Origin: Streptomyces spororaveus
Lineage (GTDB): Bacteria; Actinomycetota; Actinomycetes; Streptomycetales; Streptomycetaceae
Reading direction: 5' to 3'
Assembly (NCBI RefSeq): GCF_016755875.1
Contig: NZ_BNED01000005.1
Location: 5,842,001-5,906,000, forward strand
DNA length: 64,000 bases
Below the pieces are notes generated by a model. It had not been told where the DNA came from, searched no databases, and saw only the letters and a list, made by a program, of their open reading frames with translations. The translations under genes and the position numbers were made by a program. Every line of letters starts with the position of its first letter. Position 1 is the first letter of the stretch. Below are positions 1-7,852 of this stretch, piece by piece.

Positions 1-129
1 CTCGCCGAGCAGCGCGGCGTCCCGGTGGAAGAGGTCGACGGGCTGCCCTACACGTGCGTAGGACTCATCCACCCCCGATTCACGCGCGGCGCCACCGGCG
101 CCGACGGAAAGGCTGTGGCCTCGAAGTGA
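1..129 (+). CDS. Phosphoribosyltransferase with TRSP tail, 3' end
   Basis: Only the last 42 codons are present; frame 1 is open from the window edge to a TGA at 127-129. The tail reads ...LPYTCVGLIHPRF..., which resembles the TRSP C-terminal domain of actinobacterial PRTase_2 proteins. Those sit in tellurite-resistance-associated clusters with HAD, ATP-grasp and CitE-like genes. The stop codon overlaps the GTG of the following HAD gene (GTGA), so the two are translationally coupled, which supports the family call. Too short for certainty. Confidence 0.55.
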   Translation, partial: LAEQRGVPVEEVDGLPYTCVGLIHPRFTRGATGADGKAVASK

Positions 130-956
130 CTGTCCTCGTAGCCAGTGATCTCGACCGTACGCTCATCTACTCGGCGGCCGCCCTCGGCCTGACCATGCCC
201 GACCCGGTGGCCCCGCGGCTGCTGTGCGTCGAGGTCCACGAGAGCAAGCCGCTGTCCTACATGACGGAAACGGCGGCGGGACTGCTGGCGGAGCTGACGG
301 CCGACCCCTCGGTGGTCTTCGTCCCCACCACCACCCGGACCCGCAAGCAGTACCAGCGCATCCGCTTCCCCGGCCGCCCGGCCCCGTACGCGATCTGCGC
401 CAACGGCGGGCAGCTGCTCGTCGACGGGGTCCCGGACCGCGACTGGCGGCGGCAGGTCGCCGCGCGCCTGGCCGAGGAGTGCGCCCCCCTGGAGGAGGTG
501 CACCAGCACCTGCTGTCCACGGCCGACCCGGCGTGGCTGCGCAAGGCGCGCCTCGCCGAGGACCTCTTCGCCTACCTCGTCGTCGAACGGGACCTGGTCC
601 CGGACGAATGGCTCAAGTCCCTGACCCGGTGGGCCGAGGACCGCGGCTGGACGGTCTCCCTCCAGGGCCGGAAGATCTACGCGGTCCCGCGCCCGCTCAC
701 CAAGAGCGCGGCGATGCACGAGGTCGCCCGCCGTACGGGAGCCACCACCACCCTCGCGGCCGGCGACTCGCTGCTGGACGCGGACCTGCTGCTGGCCGCG
801 GACGCCGCCTGGCGCCCGGGCCACGGCGAACTGGCCGACGCGGCCTGGGCGGCCCCGACGGTGACCGCGCTGGCCACGGCGGGCGTCCTCGCGGGCGAGG
901 AGATCGTGCGCGCATTCGCCCAGGAGGCGGCCCGACTCGGCAGACTGGACGCATGA
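126..956 (+). CDS. HAD family hydrolase (Ter-cluster type)
   Basis: 276-residue HAD phosphatase. HAD motif I is at the extreme N-terminus (SDLDRTLI) and a late GDSLLDADLL motif supplies the Mg-binding acidic residues. The GTG at 126 is preferred over an in-frame ATG at 54: it overlaps the upstream TGA and puts motif I about ten residues in, as usual. The 3' end overlaps the next gene as ATGA. Homologues accompany the PRTase/TRSP gene in a predicted nucleoside-like biosynthetic cluster; the substrate is unknown. Confidence 0.8.
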   Translation: MTVLVASDLDRTLIYSAAALGLTMPDPVAPRLLCVEVHESKPLSYMTETAAGLLAELTADPSVVFVPTTTRTRKQYQRIRFPGRPAPYAICANGGQLLVDGVPDRDWRRQVAARLAEECAPLEEVHQHLLSTADPAWLRKARLAEDLFAYLVVERDLVPDEWLKSLTRWAEDRGWTVSLQGRKIYAVPRPLTKSAAMHEVARRTGATTTLAAGDSLLDADLLLAADAAWRPGHGELADAAWAAPTVTALATAGVLAGEEIVRAFAQEAARLGRLDA

Positions 957-1612
957 CCAAGGGCAACAGCACCAAAATCACGGATGAGCTCTACCGGTAC
1001 ATGCTCGACCACAACCCCCCGCTGGACCGGGTCCAGCGGGGGCTCGTGGCGACGACCTACACCAAGTTCCCGGACGTGGCCGGAATGCAGTCGGCGGAGG
1101 AGCAGGGGCCGCTGCTGGCCTTCCTGGTACGGCTGACGGGCGCCCGCCACATCGTGGAGGTCGGCACCTTCACCGGCTTCTCCGCCCTGTCGATGGCCCA
1201 GGCGCTGCCCGCCGACGGCCGCCTCATCGCCTGCGACGTCTCCGAGGAGTGGACGCGGTACGGCAGGCAGGCCTGGGAGGAGGCGGGCGTCGCGGACCGC
1301 ATCGAGCTGCGCATCGCACCGGCACTGGAGACCCTGCGCGCGATGCCGGCCGAACCGCACATCGACATGGCCTACGTGGACGCGGACAAGCAGAGCCAGA
1401 TCTCCTACTGGGAGGAGCTCGTGCCGCGGCTGCGTCCGGGCGGCCTGATCGGCACCGACAACACGCTGTACCACGGCACGGTCCTCGACGAATCGGCCAC
1501 GGGCGCGGCGGCCGGCGTCCGCGCCTTCAACGACCACGTGGCGGCGGACCCGCGCATGGAATCCGTCCTGCTCGCGATCTCGGACGGCCTGACCCTCTCG
1601 CGCAAGCGCTAG
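953..1612 (+). CDS. Class I SAM-dependent O-methyltransferase
   Basis: 219 residues, the usual length for the Methyltransf_3 (caffeoyl-CoA O-methyltransferase-like) family. The SAM-binding glycine motif VEVGTFTGFSAL is near residue 60. A DMAYVDADKQ motif near 140 and a GTDNTLYHG loop near 165 provide the metal-binding acidic residues. The ATG at 953 overlaps the HAD stop (ATGA), so it is probably the last gene of a run with the two upstream genes. The small-molecule acceptor cannot be told from sequence. Confidence 0.85.
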   Translation: MTKGNSTKITDELYRYMLDHNPPLDRVQRGLVATTYTKFPDVAGMQSAEEQGPLLAFLVRLTGARHIVEVGTFTGFSALSMAQALPADGRLIACDVSEEWTRYGRQAWEEAGVADRIELRIAPALETLRAMPAEPHIDMAYVDADKQSQISYWEELVPRLRPGGLIGTDNTLYHGTVLDESATGAAAGVRAFNDHVAADPRMESVLLAISDGLTLSRKR

Positions 1613-1634
1613 CTTCGGGGCGGCCGCCCCGACA

Positions 1635-1847
1635 TCAGCCGCAGCCGCCACCACCGCAGCAGCCGCCCCCGCCGCCCATCGCCGGCGCGGGGGCACTGCT
1701 CGTCCCGCCCACCGCGACGGCGGACAGCAGCTTCACGGTGTCGGAGTGCCCCGCCGGGCAGTCGGCGGGCGCGGAGGACTCGGCCATGGGCCGGCTGACC
1801 TCAAAGGTGTCGTCGCAGGTCCGGCAGCGGTAATCGTATCGAGGCAT
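1635..1847 (-). CDS. FmdB family zinc-ribbon protein
   Basis: 70-residue protein starting MPRYDYRCRTC, the hallmark of the FmdB/CxxC zinc-ribbon family. CxxC and CPAGH pairs form the ribbon, and the tail is glycine/cysteine rich (GGGGGCCGGGGCG). The ATG at 1847 matches the canonical family start; a GTG two codons upstream (1853) is possible. Such proteins are thought to be small regulators or accessory zinc proteins. It converges on the O-methyltransferase with only 22 nt between stops. Confidence 0.8.
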   Translation of the reverse strand: MPRYDYRCRTCDDTFEVSRPMAESSAPADCPAGHSDTVKLLSAVAVGGTSSAPAPAMGGGGGCCGGGGCG

Positions 1848-1880
1848 GCGCACAGGCTAAGCGGGCCCGGGCACCGCGCG

Positions 1881-2594
1881 CTACGCGACTCTCGTCCGGC
1901 CCGGCCCGGCCCGGCGCGCCCGGTCCTCCCGCGCCGCCTGCTCGGGGTGGCGGGCCCGCCAGTACGGATTGTCGTGCGGCAGGGCACTGCCCACCCGCCC
2001 GTACATCCCGAACCACATCAGCATCACGCCGACGACGAAACTGAACAACACGTTCTGGATCCTGAAGGCCAGGAAGTTCAGCTCCGTGTCCAGCAGCGCG
2101 AGATTCACGAACCCGCTCGCGATGAAGAGCACACCCAGCACGATGTTCAGGGTCGAGGCGAAGGTGCCGCCCACCACCATCCCGCAGATCAGCAGCGCGC
2201 CGAAACAGATCGACAGGACGCTCAGCGCCCCGTTCGTGTTCAGGGCCAGCACCGTGTCCCCGCCGGTGTCGAAGAACCCGATCCGGTTCACCAGACCCAG
2301 GATCCCGAAGACGACCAGCAGCACGCCCGTCAGCCCCGCCCCGACCCGGTACACCTGGCCGAGCTTGTGGTCGGTCGGCAGATGATCGTCGAGCTGCGCG
2401 TTGACGGGATGCAGCGCGCGCTCCACGCGCCGGGAGACCGTGTCGGCGAGGCGCGGAGGAGCGGGCGCGTCGGGATCGGGCTCGTGCGCGACGTAGGGCG
2501 CGTAGTGCTCATGCGGTTCCGTGCACCCGTACGCCGCATGAGCCACATAGGGCTCATGGGTCACGGGCGACTTGTTGCGGGTGTGGGCAGCCAT
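1881..2594 (-). CDS. DUF4383 domain membrane protein
   Basis: 237 residues. A hydrophilic N-terminal ~90-residue region rich in His, Glu and Pro is followed by four membrane segments typical of DUF4383 (GVLLVVFGILGLV, LSVLSICFGALLICG, TLNIVLGVLFIASGFV, FSFVVGVMLMWFGM). The start at 2594 has a strong GAGGAGGG ribosome site; an upstream in-frame GTG region at 2657 is less likely. Function unknown, cytoplasmic membrane. Confidence 0.8.
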   Translation of the reverse strand: MAAHTRNKSPVTHEPYVAHAAYGCTEPHEHYAPYVAHEPDPDAPAPPRLADTVSRRVERALHPVNAQLDDHLPTDHKLGQVYRVGAGLTGVLLVVFGILGLVNRIGFFDTGGDTVLALNTNGALSVLSICFGALLICGMVVGGTFASTLNIVLGVLFIASGFVNLALLDTELNFLAFRIQNVLFSFVVGVMLMWFGMYGRVGSALPHDNPYWRARHPEQAAREDRARRAGPGRTRVA

Positions 2595-2679
2595 GGTGCC
2601 CTCCTCTGGTCCGTTCCCGGCACCTCCCAGCATCCGCCGCCGGACGCCCGGAAACAACCGGGTGCCGGCGACGCCCCGG

Positions 2680-3924
2680 TCAGCCGTGCCCGCGCTCGGC
2701 CCGGATCCCGCTCACCACCCGGTTCACCGAAGCCCGTACGTCCGCCATCTCCAGCAGGAACGCCCAGTAGTCCGGATGCCGCCCCTCCAGCGCCGAAAGC
2801 GCCCGGGCCACCCGCGCCACCGCGTCGTCCAGCGGCCGCGCGTGCTGCGGATCCGGCACACTGCGCCCCGCCATCGCCAGCCGCTGCGCGTCCCGGATCG
2901 CGAAACGCGTCCGGTCCACCTCCGCCTGCGGATCCCGCGCCACCGCCTCCAGCCGCGTCAGCCGGTCCTGCGCCGCCGACACCGCCTCGTCCGTCGCGTC
3001 CAGCGAGCCGCGGACCGCCTCGATCAGCGCCCCCACCTCGGCCCAGCGCTGCTCGTCCCGGGCCCGGCCCGCCTCCCGCAGCTGCTCCTCGGCCCGCGCC
3101 ACGTCCCGTACCGCCTCGTCCGGCACGTGCTGCAGATCCTGCCAACAGGCCGCACTGAAGCGCCGCCGCAGCTCACTGAGCACCGGATCCACCCGGTCCG
3201 CCCGGTTGCGCAACGCCTGCGCGCGCGTCCGCAGACTCACCAGCCGCCGGTCGATCTCCGCCGCCCGCTCGGGCAGCCGGGCCGCCTCGGCCCGTACGGC
3301 CTCCGCGTCACGCAGGATCCGGTCGGCGCGCTGCACCGTCTCCTGCACGCCGTGCTGGGCCGCACCCTGGTTCAGCTTCGTCAGCTCCGGGCCGAGCGCC
3401 GCCAGCCGCGCCGCGAGGTCATCGGCCCGTATCCCCTTGGCCCGTACGGCGTCCAGCGCGTCACTCGCCCCGAGCAGCGCGGCCCTCGCCCGCTCCCGGG
3501 CCGGCGCCACCCGGGCCAGCTGCGTCTCGGCCTTGTCCAGCAGCGGCTGCAGCCCCGTCGCGAACCGCTCCAGCTCCCCCTGGACCCGTACCAGCTCCTC
3601 CCGCGCCCGGGTCAGCTGCTCCCGCGCGCGCGTGGCGACCGAGGCCTCCAACTCCGCCCGGTCCAGGTCGTGCGCGTCGACCGCCTCGATGTAGGCGTGA
3701 CTGACCTCGTCGATCCGCCGCCCCAGCGCGGCGAACCCCTCGGTCGCCTGCCGCGCGGCGGGCGACCCGTCCGCTGCGGCGATCGTCTCGATCGAGATCC
3801 GCAGATCCCGCTGCGCCGTGTCCAGCTCGTAGAACGCCGCCGCGGCGGCATCCTTCGCCGCCTGCGCATCCGCCCGCCGACTCTCGTCCCGCCCGCCGAA
3901 CCACCGCCGGGATGCCGTCGTCAC
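2680..3924 (-). CDS. Coiled-coil hypothetical protein
   Basis: 414 residues, almost entirely charged heptad-like helix (repeated LxxAxxRL and RAREELxR patterns), with no signal peptide or membrane segment. It starts VTTASRRWFGGRDESR at a GTG preceded by GGAGAGG. The open frame runs far upstream on this strand, but that part crosses the tRNA and the relic island, so the GTG at 3924 is the sensible start. A conserved streptomycete protein lying back to back with tRNA-Val is plausible; the cellular role is not recognisable. Confidence 0.75.
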   Translation of the reverse strand: MTTASRRWFGGRDESRRADAQAAKDAAAAAFYELDTAQRDLRISIETIAAADGSPAARQATEGFAALGRRIDEVSHAYIEAVDAHDLDRAELEASVATRAREQLTRAREELVRVQGELERFATGLQPLLDKAETQLARVAPARERARAALLGASDALDAVRAKGIRADDLAARLAALGPELTKLNQGAAQHGVQETVQRADRILRDAEAVRAEAARLPERAAEIDRRLVSLRTRAQALRNRADRVDPVLSELRRRFSAACWQDLQHVPDEAVRDVARAEEQLREAGRARDEQRWAEVGALIEAVRGSLDATDEAVSAAQDRLTRLEAVARDPQAEVDRTRFAIRDAQRLAMAGRSVPDPQHARPLDDAVARVARALSALEGRHPDYWAFLLEMADVRASVNRVVSGIRAERGHG

Positions 3925-4029
3925 AATGCCTCTCCCGTACCGCGTCCGCCATGCCCCGGTCCATTCTCTCCCACGGGAACGGGTTTGCGTGGGGGGTGCG
4001 CACGCCATGTAGGCTGTCCACTCATCCAC

Positions 4030-4104
4030 GGGTGCGTAGCTCAGGGGTAGAGCGCTGCTCTTACAAAGCAGATGTCGGCGGTTCGAAACCGTCCGCGCCC
4101 ACCA
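4030..4104 (+). tRNA. tRNA-Val (UAC anticodon)
   Basis: Cloverleaf folded by eye. The 7-bp acceptor stem GGGTGCG/CGCGCCC has one G-U pair. D-stem is GCTC/GAGC. The anticodon stem CTGCT/AGCAG holds loop CTTACAA, giving anticodon TAC. The T arm GGCGG-TTCGAAA-CCGTC is followed by discriminator A and an encoded CCA (4102-4104). Its 3' half is repeated 1.9 kb downstream, so it has served as an integration site. Confidence 0.97.
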
Positions 4105-4105
4105 G
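4068..4105. repeat. Left attachment-site repeat (in tRNA-Val)
   Basis: 38 bp from the anticodon-stem 3' side through CCA and one further G. It matches 5989-6026 at 37 of 38 positions (A versus G in the T loop). This copy is part of the intact tRNA gene. Confidence 0.88.
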
Positions 4106-4108
4106 CAC

Positions 4109-4145
4109 AAAGGCCCCCGACCAGCAATGGTCGGGGGCTTTTTGC
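4109..4145 (+). terminator. Intrinsic terminator after tRNA-Val
   Basis: GGCCCCCGACC / GGTCGGGGGCT stem with a 4-6 nt loop, followed by TTTTT. Because insertion happened in the tRNA 3' end, this terminator was probably brought by the island. The one at 6031-6065 would be the original chromosomal terminator. Confidence 0.85.
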
Positions 4146-4172
4146 ATCCACGTCTGACATCAACGGGAACGG

Positions 4173-4380
4173 TCAGGGACGGCCGGGCCGCTGCCTCAGC
4201 AGCCGGTCCATGTGCCCGATGGCCTCGCGCTGCGTGTCCTGCACGACGTGGGCGTAGACGTTCATGGTCACGGCGATCTGCGAGTGCCCCAAGATCTCCA
4301 CCCCGGCCGCGAACAGCAGGGTGGCGCATCGGCGCCTCACGTCGTGCAGCCGGATCCGCGGCCGGCCGGTGCGCGTGATG
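4173..4380 (-). pseudogene. Tyrosine recombinase/integrase C-terminal remnant
   Basis: The minus strand encodes the C-terminal catalytic end of a phage-type integrase: HDVRRRCATLLFAAGV directly joined to EILGHSQIAVTMNVYAHV. The HxLR box, the GH motif and the final nucleophile Tyr in the MNVYAHV context are recognisable. The usual RHTxAT His is replaced by Arg, about six residues normally separating GV from EILGHS are missing, and everything upstream is absent. It ends about 70 nt from the att repeat, in the usual integrase position. Not expected to be active. Confidence 0.82.
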
Positions 4381-4533
4381 AACATAAGGAGCTCGCGCAG
4401 CCCGGACTGTCGCCGGTCGCGAGCCGCCCGATCGGCCCCCAGAACACGTGGAGAGTTCAGCAGCCGTTTGAGGCTGCGCCTCACGCCAATTGACGGCGGT
4501 GTTGCCGCGGTTGGGCTGGTCGAACACGGCTGA

Positions 4534-5760
4534 ATGCCTGCTGACAGACTTCGACGCGTGACGATACAAGAGGATCTGCCGTTCCCGCAGGATGCTGCTC
4601 AGGATGGCAAGCAGGAGTCGCGAGCGTTGGCGGCGGCACACTCGCGCCGCAACGTTTTCCGCACCTGGGATCCCCCACGCGAGCGCATGAGCAAGATGCC
4701 GTGGCGGATCCAGTCCGGTCTTAAGCAGCACGTCCCCGACGACCTTGCCCTGTTCGTGGAGTGGTTCGATGAGCAGCCGGAGGCGCGAGAGCGCTTCCGT
4801 TGGGCTCTCCGTGACTCCCTTGATGAGTTGCTCGATGGCCAGCGGACAGGGCGCTGGGCATACCAGCACCTGACGAAGACCGAGAAGACGTACCTCGGCA
4901 CGGCCGTCGAGGTGAACCTCACCAAGGAGTTCGCCATCGACAACGGCGCAGACCTCGACTGGTCTATCGCCGACTCTGACATCGACTGCAAGTTTTCCAA
5001 GGATCTCGGCGGCTGGGAGATCCCGATGGAGATGTATCTGTGTGCTGACCACGGCGAGCGGGAGGGGCGTGCCAACCATGCTGCAGTCGTGACCTGGATG
5101 AACGACGACACGAGCGAGTGGGCCGCGGGCATAGTGCGGATCACCGATGCGCGCCTGCGCTGGAAGAAGGAACGGGATGCAAACGGCGACCGCGTCCGTG
5201 CATACAACCGAGACAACAAACGCAAACTCTCCGAAGGCGCCAAGTCTGAGGTGTACTGGCTCTGGGGTGGGCTCCAGACAGATCTGCCGACGAACCTGCT
5301 GCGCCACCTGGATGCCCAAGCGCGCGAGCGGATTCTCACTGCATCGCTACCGCGTAGAGCCTCGTCGGGCCAGCAGCGGCTAAACCAGCTATTCCGCGAG
5401 GTGCGGGATCGGATCGTTGGCCGACAGACTGTGTTGACCGTCGGGCAGCAGGATGACTCGCCGAAGCGAGCCCGCGACGCACGTAAGCATCTGCGCCCGG
5501 AGGGCATCGTTGTACTGGGTCACCAAGGATCACACCCCGGCGTCGCTCGTGCACTCGGATTGCCGGTGCCGATCAAGGGTGAGTGGATCTCCACGCGCCT
5601 CGTTCCTGTCTCATCTGACGATGCGCGACCGAAGTTCTCACTGGACGGCGAATCCTGGGCGCGTGCTCGTGGGGATGAGCCGATGCATCCAGCGCCCGAC
5701 CTTCCTGATGACCGAGAGATCGATAAGCCGCACTGCCCCGAGTTCGGTATCAATTCGTAG
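4534..5760 (+). CDS. NaeI-like type IIE restriction endonuclease
   Basis: Residues ~70-400 align by eye with NaeI (317 aa; GCCGGC cutter), including the diagnostic DGQRTGRW and TKTEKTYLGTAVE stretches. NaeI catalytic residues Glu70, Asp86, Asp95 and Lys97 correspond here to E126, D142, D151 and K153 (IDCKF). The Leu equivalent to NaeI Leu43, whose change to Lys makes NaeI a topoisomerase, is kept (L99), so nuclease activity is predicted. A C-terminal DNA-binding part (LRPEGIVVLGHQ) is also present. The start is uncertain: ATG 4534 gives 408 aa, while GTG 4558 or ATG 4687 (357 aa) give lengths nearer NaeI. No clear ribosome site. No methyltransferase is adjacent. Confidence 0.88.
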   Translation: MPADRLRRVTIQEDLPFPQDAAQDGKQESRALAAAHSRRNVFRTWDPPRERMSKMPWRIQSGLKQHVPDDLALFVEWFDEQPEARERFRWALRDSLDELLDGQRTGRWAYQHLTKTEKTYLGTAVEVNLTKEFAIDNGADLDWSIADSDIDCKFSKDLGGWEIPMEMYLCADHGEREGRANHAAVVTWMNDDTSEWAAGIVRITDARLRWKKERDANGDRVRAYNRDNKRKLSEGAKSEVYWLWGGLQTDLPTNLLRHLDAQARERILTASLPRRASSGQQRLNQLFREVRDRIVGRQTVLTVGQQDDSPKRARDARKHLRPEGIVVLGHQGSHPGVARALGLPVPIKGEWISTRLVPVSSDDARPKFSLDGESWARARGDEPMHPAPDLPDDREIDKPHCPEFGINS

Positions 5761-5988
5761 CTGCCCAGCACCCAAACGTCTCGACAGCATGGCAGCCGAA
5801 AATCTGGCCTGACCTGCTGGAACTAGTGAGGCGCTCAGGACCTCCAGAGTCGTGTGTCAGGAGCTGCATCTCTGACGGCAACCGTTGACGGCAACGGCTG
5901 CGCACGCTGGTGGCTTGCGGCCGACCACGAGGTGGGGGAGTCAGGCAGGTTGTCTGTGGTCACCTCCATGGCTGGGCGAGCTTGCAAT

Positions 5989-6026
5989 GCAGATGTCGGC
6001 GGTTCGAAGCCGTCCGCGCCCACCAG
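5989..6026. repeat. Right attachment-site repeat
   Basis: Second copy of the tRNA-Val 3' half, with no 5' half in front, so it is not a tRNA gene. The 230 nt between the restriction gene stop (5760) and this repeat hold no gene I can support. Confidence 0.85.
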
Positions 6027-6030
6027 GCCG

Positions 6031-6065
6031 AAGGCCCCCCGCCGATCTTGGCGGGGGCCTTTCGC
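6031..6065 (+). terminator. Intrinsic terminator beyond right att repeat
   Basis: GGCCCCCCGCC / GGCGGGGGCC hairpin followed by TTTCG, placed exactly as a tRNA terminator would be relative to the tRNA 3' copy. Probably the ancestral tRNA-Val terminator. Confidence 0.75.
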
Positions 6066-6171
6066 GTACCTGTCCGCCGTCGCCGGGCGGTCGGCCCCGT
6101 GCCTGCCGGAGCGCGGGTGCCGTCACGTCCGCGCGTGTCCGACGGGGTCTCGGGAGCCGCGCCCTCCTGTC

Positions 6172-6205
6172 CCCCTAGGGGCAATTCGGGCCATACCCTA
6201 GGGGG
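6172..6205. promoter_or_regulatory. Paired CCCTAGGG palindromes upstream of 6256 gene
   Basis: Two copies of the palindrome CCCTAGGG (6173-6180 and 6196-6203) have centres 23 bp apart, about two helical turns. They lie 50-80 nt upstream of the ribosome site of the next gene. This looks like a dimer-of-dimers operator, but no regulator is identified. Confidence 0.4.
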
Positions 6206-6255
6206 TTGGGACATGGGGCGATGTGGCATGACCTTCTCGAGGAAAGGGAGGGACC

Positions 6256-6522
6256 ATGCCGATTCCCCTACTTGCCGTTGCCGGCGCGCTCGTGAAGATC
6301 GCACACAGCGCTTACACCTGGACACAGAAGACACCTCAGGGCCGGGCGACCCTGGCAGCCGCGAACGCGGCCGCCGCCTACCAGCACGCCAAGAAGCACC
6401 CCACCGACGGCTCGGCTCAGCAGCACGCCTTCGAGGCGGGGAAAAAGCTCGGTGAGCATGTCGTCAACCCGGCCGCGCAAAGCCTCTACAGCCATGTGCG
6501 GAAGGACCTGAACAAGCCCTGA
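6256..6522 (+). CDS. Small hypothetical protein (88 aa)
   Basis: 88 residues with a short hydrophobic N-terminus (IPLLAVAGALVKIA), then an alanine/histidine-rich amphipathic body. Preceded by an excellent GGGAGGGACC ribosome site, third-position GC is high and a terminator follows at once, so it is a real monocistronic gene. I do not recognise a family. The hydrophobic start could be a membrane anchor. Confidence 0.7.
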   Translation: MPIPLLAVAGALVKIAHSAYTWTQKTPQGRATLAAANAAAAYQHAKKHPTDGSAQQHAFEAGKKLGEHVVNPAAQSLYSHVRKDLNKP

Positions 6523-6532
6523 CACCGGTGAA

Positions 6533-6567
6533 CGGCCCCCCGCCGCATCGTGACGGGGGGTCCTTCG
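6533..6567 (+). terminator. Intrinsic terminator
   Basis: GGCCCCCCGCC(GCATCGTGA)CGGGGGGTCC hairpin followed by TTCGG, starting 11 nt after the stop of the 88-aa gene. Confidence 0.65.
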
Positions 6568-6600
6568 GCATCCGGATCCACAGCTGGGTACGTTGTGGAC

Positions 6601-7083
6601 ATGATGACGGGCGACTGGCGCAAGGACCGGATCGGAACCGCGCTGCGGGGTGAAAACCCCACGGTGCTGAGGCGCTTGGGCGCCGGGTTCGCTGCGATCG
6701 GCGATGTGCAGTTCCTGCCGGGCTACTCGGTGCTCTTGGCCGACGATCCGACCGTCGAGAGGCTGTCGGACCTGCCCAGGGACAGGCGGCTCGCGTTCCT
6801 GTCCGACATGGACCACCTGGGAGAAGCCGTCGAGAGGGCCTGCCGCCGGTTCGACGGAGCCTTCCGACGGGTCAACTTGGAGATCCTGGGCAACACCGAC
6901 GGCTTCCTGCACGCGCACGTGTGGCCGCGGTTCGAGTGGGAGCCGTCCGACCTGGTGCGCCTGCCGGTGTGGCTCTATCCCCGCGCCAGATGGAGCGACG
7001 CACAGTACGCGCTCGGGCCGCAGCACGACCGGCTGCGCGAGGCGATCGGGGATGAGCTGGACGAGCTGCGCTCGGACGCGTGA
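6601..7083 (+). CDS. HIT-like diadenosine tetraphosphate hydrolase family protein
   Basis: 160 residues. The core histidine-triad region is degenerate: FLHAHVWPRFEWE replaces the HxHxHxx motif of Ap4A/FHIT hydrolases, but the fold context (VNLEILGNTD before it) matches actinobacterial proteins annotated as diadenosine tetraphosphate hydrolase. Likely cytoplasmic nucleotide hydrolase or transferase. Two ATGs in a row (6601, 6604) could start it, and the ribosome site is weak. The upstream in-frame extension to 6550 overlaps a terminator and is rejected. Confidence 0.7.
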   Translation: MMTGDWRKDRIGTALRGENPTVLRRLGAGFAAIGDVQFLPGYSVLLADDPTVERLSDLPRDRRLAFLSDMDHLGEAVERACRRFDGAFRRVNLEILGNTDGFLHAHVWPRFEWEPSDLVRLPVWLYPRARWSDAQYALGPQHDRLREAIGDELDELRSDA

Positions 7084-7196
7084 CGGGCGGGCCCTGACGG
7101 GGCGGCGGGGGCCTGCCGCTCCTTCCGTCCTCGGAATGCCGGAGAGCGCGTGGGGCGGGACAATCGGGATCCGCGAGGCCTAGCCCGGAGGTCGCC

Positions 7197-7814
7197 ATGA
7201 GCCCTCAGCCGCCACCGCAGTGGGGGCCTGCCCCCGAGCGTCCGCAGGATCGGCGCGGGTGGTTCGCCCGGCATCGGCTGTTGACGGTGCTGCTGGCCGT
7301 CACCACCGGGCTCGTGATCCTGGGGGTCCTGGGGTCACTCGGCGGTCAGGATTCGACCGCGCCGCCGCCTGCGACCAAGGCCAAGGCCAAGGCCGTCACG
7401 GACTCCGGGCGTCTGCCCGGGGTGGGGGAGCCGGCCCGGGACGGGAAGTTCGAGTTCACCGTCACCCGGCTCCAGCCCGGCGTGGGCCATATCGGGGGTG
7501 CGTACGGTCAGGATGCGCAAGGGCAGTTCTACCTCGTGCACATGACCGTGAAGAACATCGGGGACCGGGCGCGCACCTTCGACGGCGCCGACCAGAAGCT
7601 CATCGACCGCAACGGCAGCAAGTACAGCGCGGACACCGCCGCGGCCATCCATCTCGACGGAAGCGATTCCTTCCTCCAGCAGATCAACCCGGGCAACGCC
7701 GTCGACGGCATCGTCGTCTTCGACGTTCCGAAGAACGCCGACCCCGTCCGCATCGAGCTGCACGATTCGCTCTTCAGCGGGGGCACCACCGTTGATCTGA
7801 CCAGGCGGCGTTGA
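7197..7814 (+). CDS. DUF4352 membrane-anchored protein
   Basis: 205 residues. A Pro-rich cytoplasmic N-terminus and one membrane helix (LLTVLLAVTTGLVILGVLGSL, residues ~29-49) precede an Ala/Lys linker and an extracellular DUF4352 (Ig-like) domain with the typical FEFTVT...FYLVHMTVKNIGDRART pattern. GGAGG lies 6 nt before the ATG. This family often acts as an immunoprotective or telokin-like extracellular domain; specific role unknown. Confidence 0.82.
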   Translation: MSPQPPPQWGPAPERPQDRRGWFARHRLLTVLLAVTTGLVILGVLGSLGGQDSTAPPPATKAKAKAVTDSGRLPGVGEPARDGKFEFTVTRLQPGVGHIGGAYGQDAQGQFYLVHMTVKNIGDRARTFDGADQKLIDRNGSKYSADTAAAIHLDGSDSFLQQINPGNAVDGIVVFDVPKNADPVRIELHDSLFSGGTTVDLTRRR

Positions 7815-7852
7815 CCCGGGCGCGTGCCCGGCGTGCTTCCGTCCCAACAGCG

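Larger units (their letters stand above)
4068..6026. mobile_element. Relic tRNA-Val-integrated genomic island
   Basis: A 38-bp direct repeat of the tRNA 3' half (4068-4105 and 5989-6026, one mismatch) brackets 1.96 kb. The interval holds a degraded tyrosine integrase next to the left end and a NaeI-like restriction gene. Codon third positions in the restriction gene are visibly less G/C biased than in neighbours. Integrase beside attL, tRNA target and a defence cargo is the classic integrative-element layout, here collapsed to a remnant with no excision, replication or transfer genes. Confidence 0.85.

Noticed and set aside
4534..5760. Topoisomerase rather than nuclease for the NaeI-like protein
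   Set aside because: The residue equivalent to NaeI Leu43 is still Leu, and the nuclease acidic residues are intact.
5989..6026. Second tRNA-Val gene
   Set aside because: Only the 3' half is present; there is no D arm or 5' acceptor strand, so it is an att repeat.
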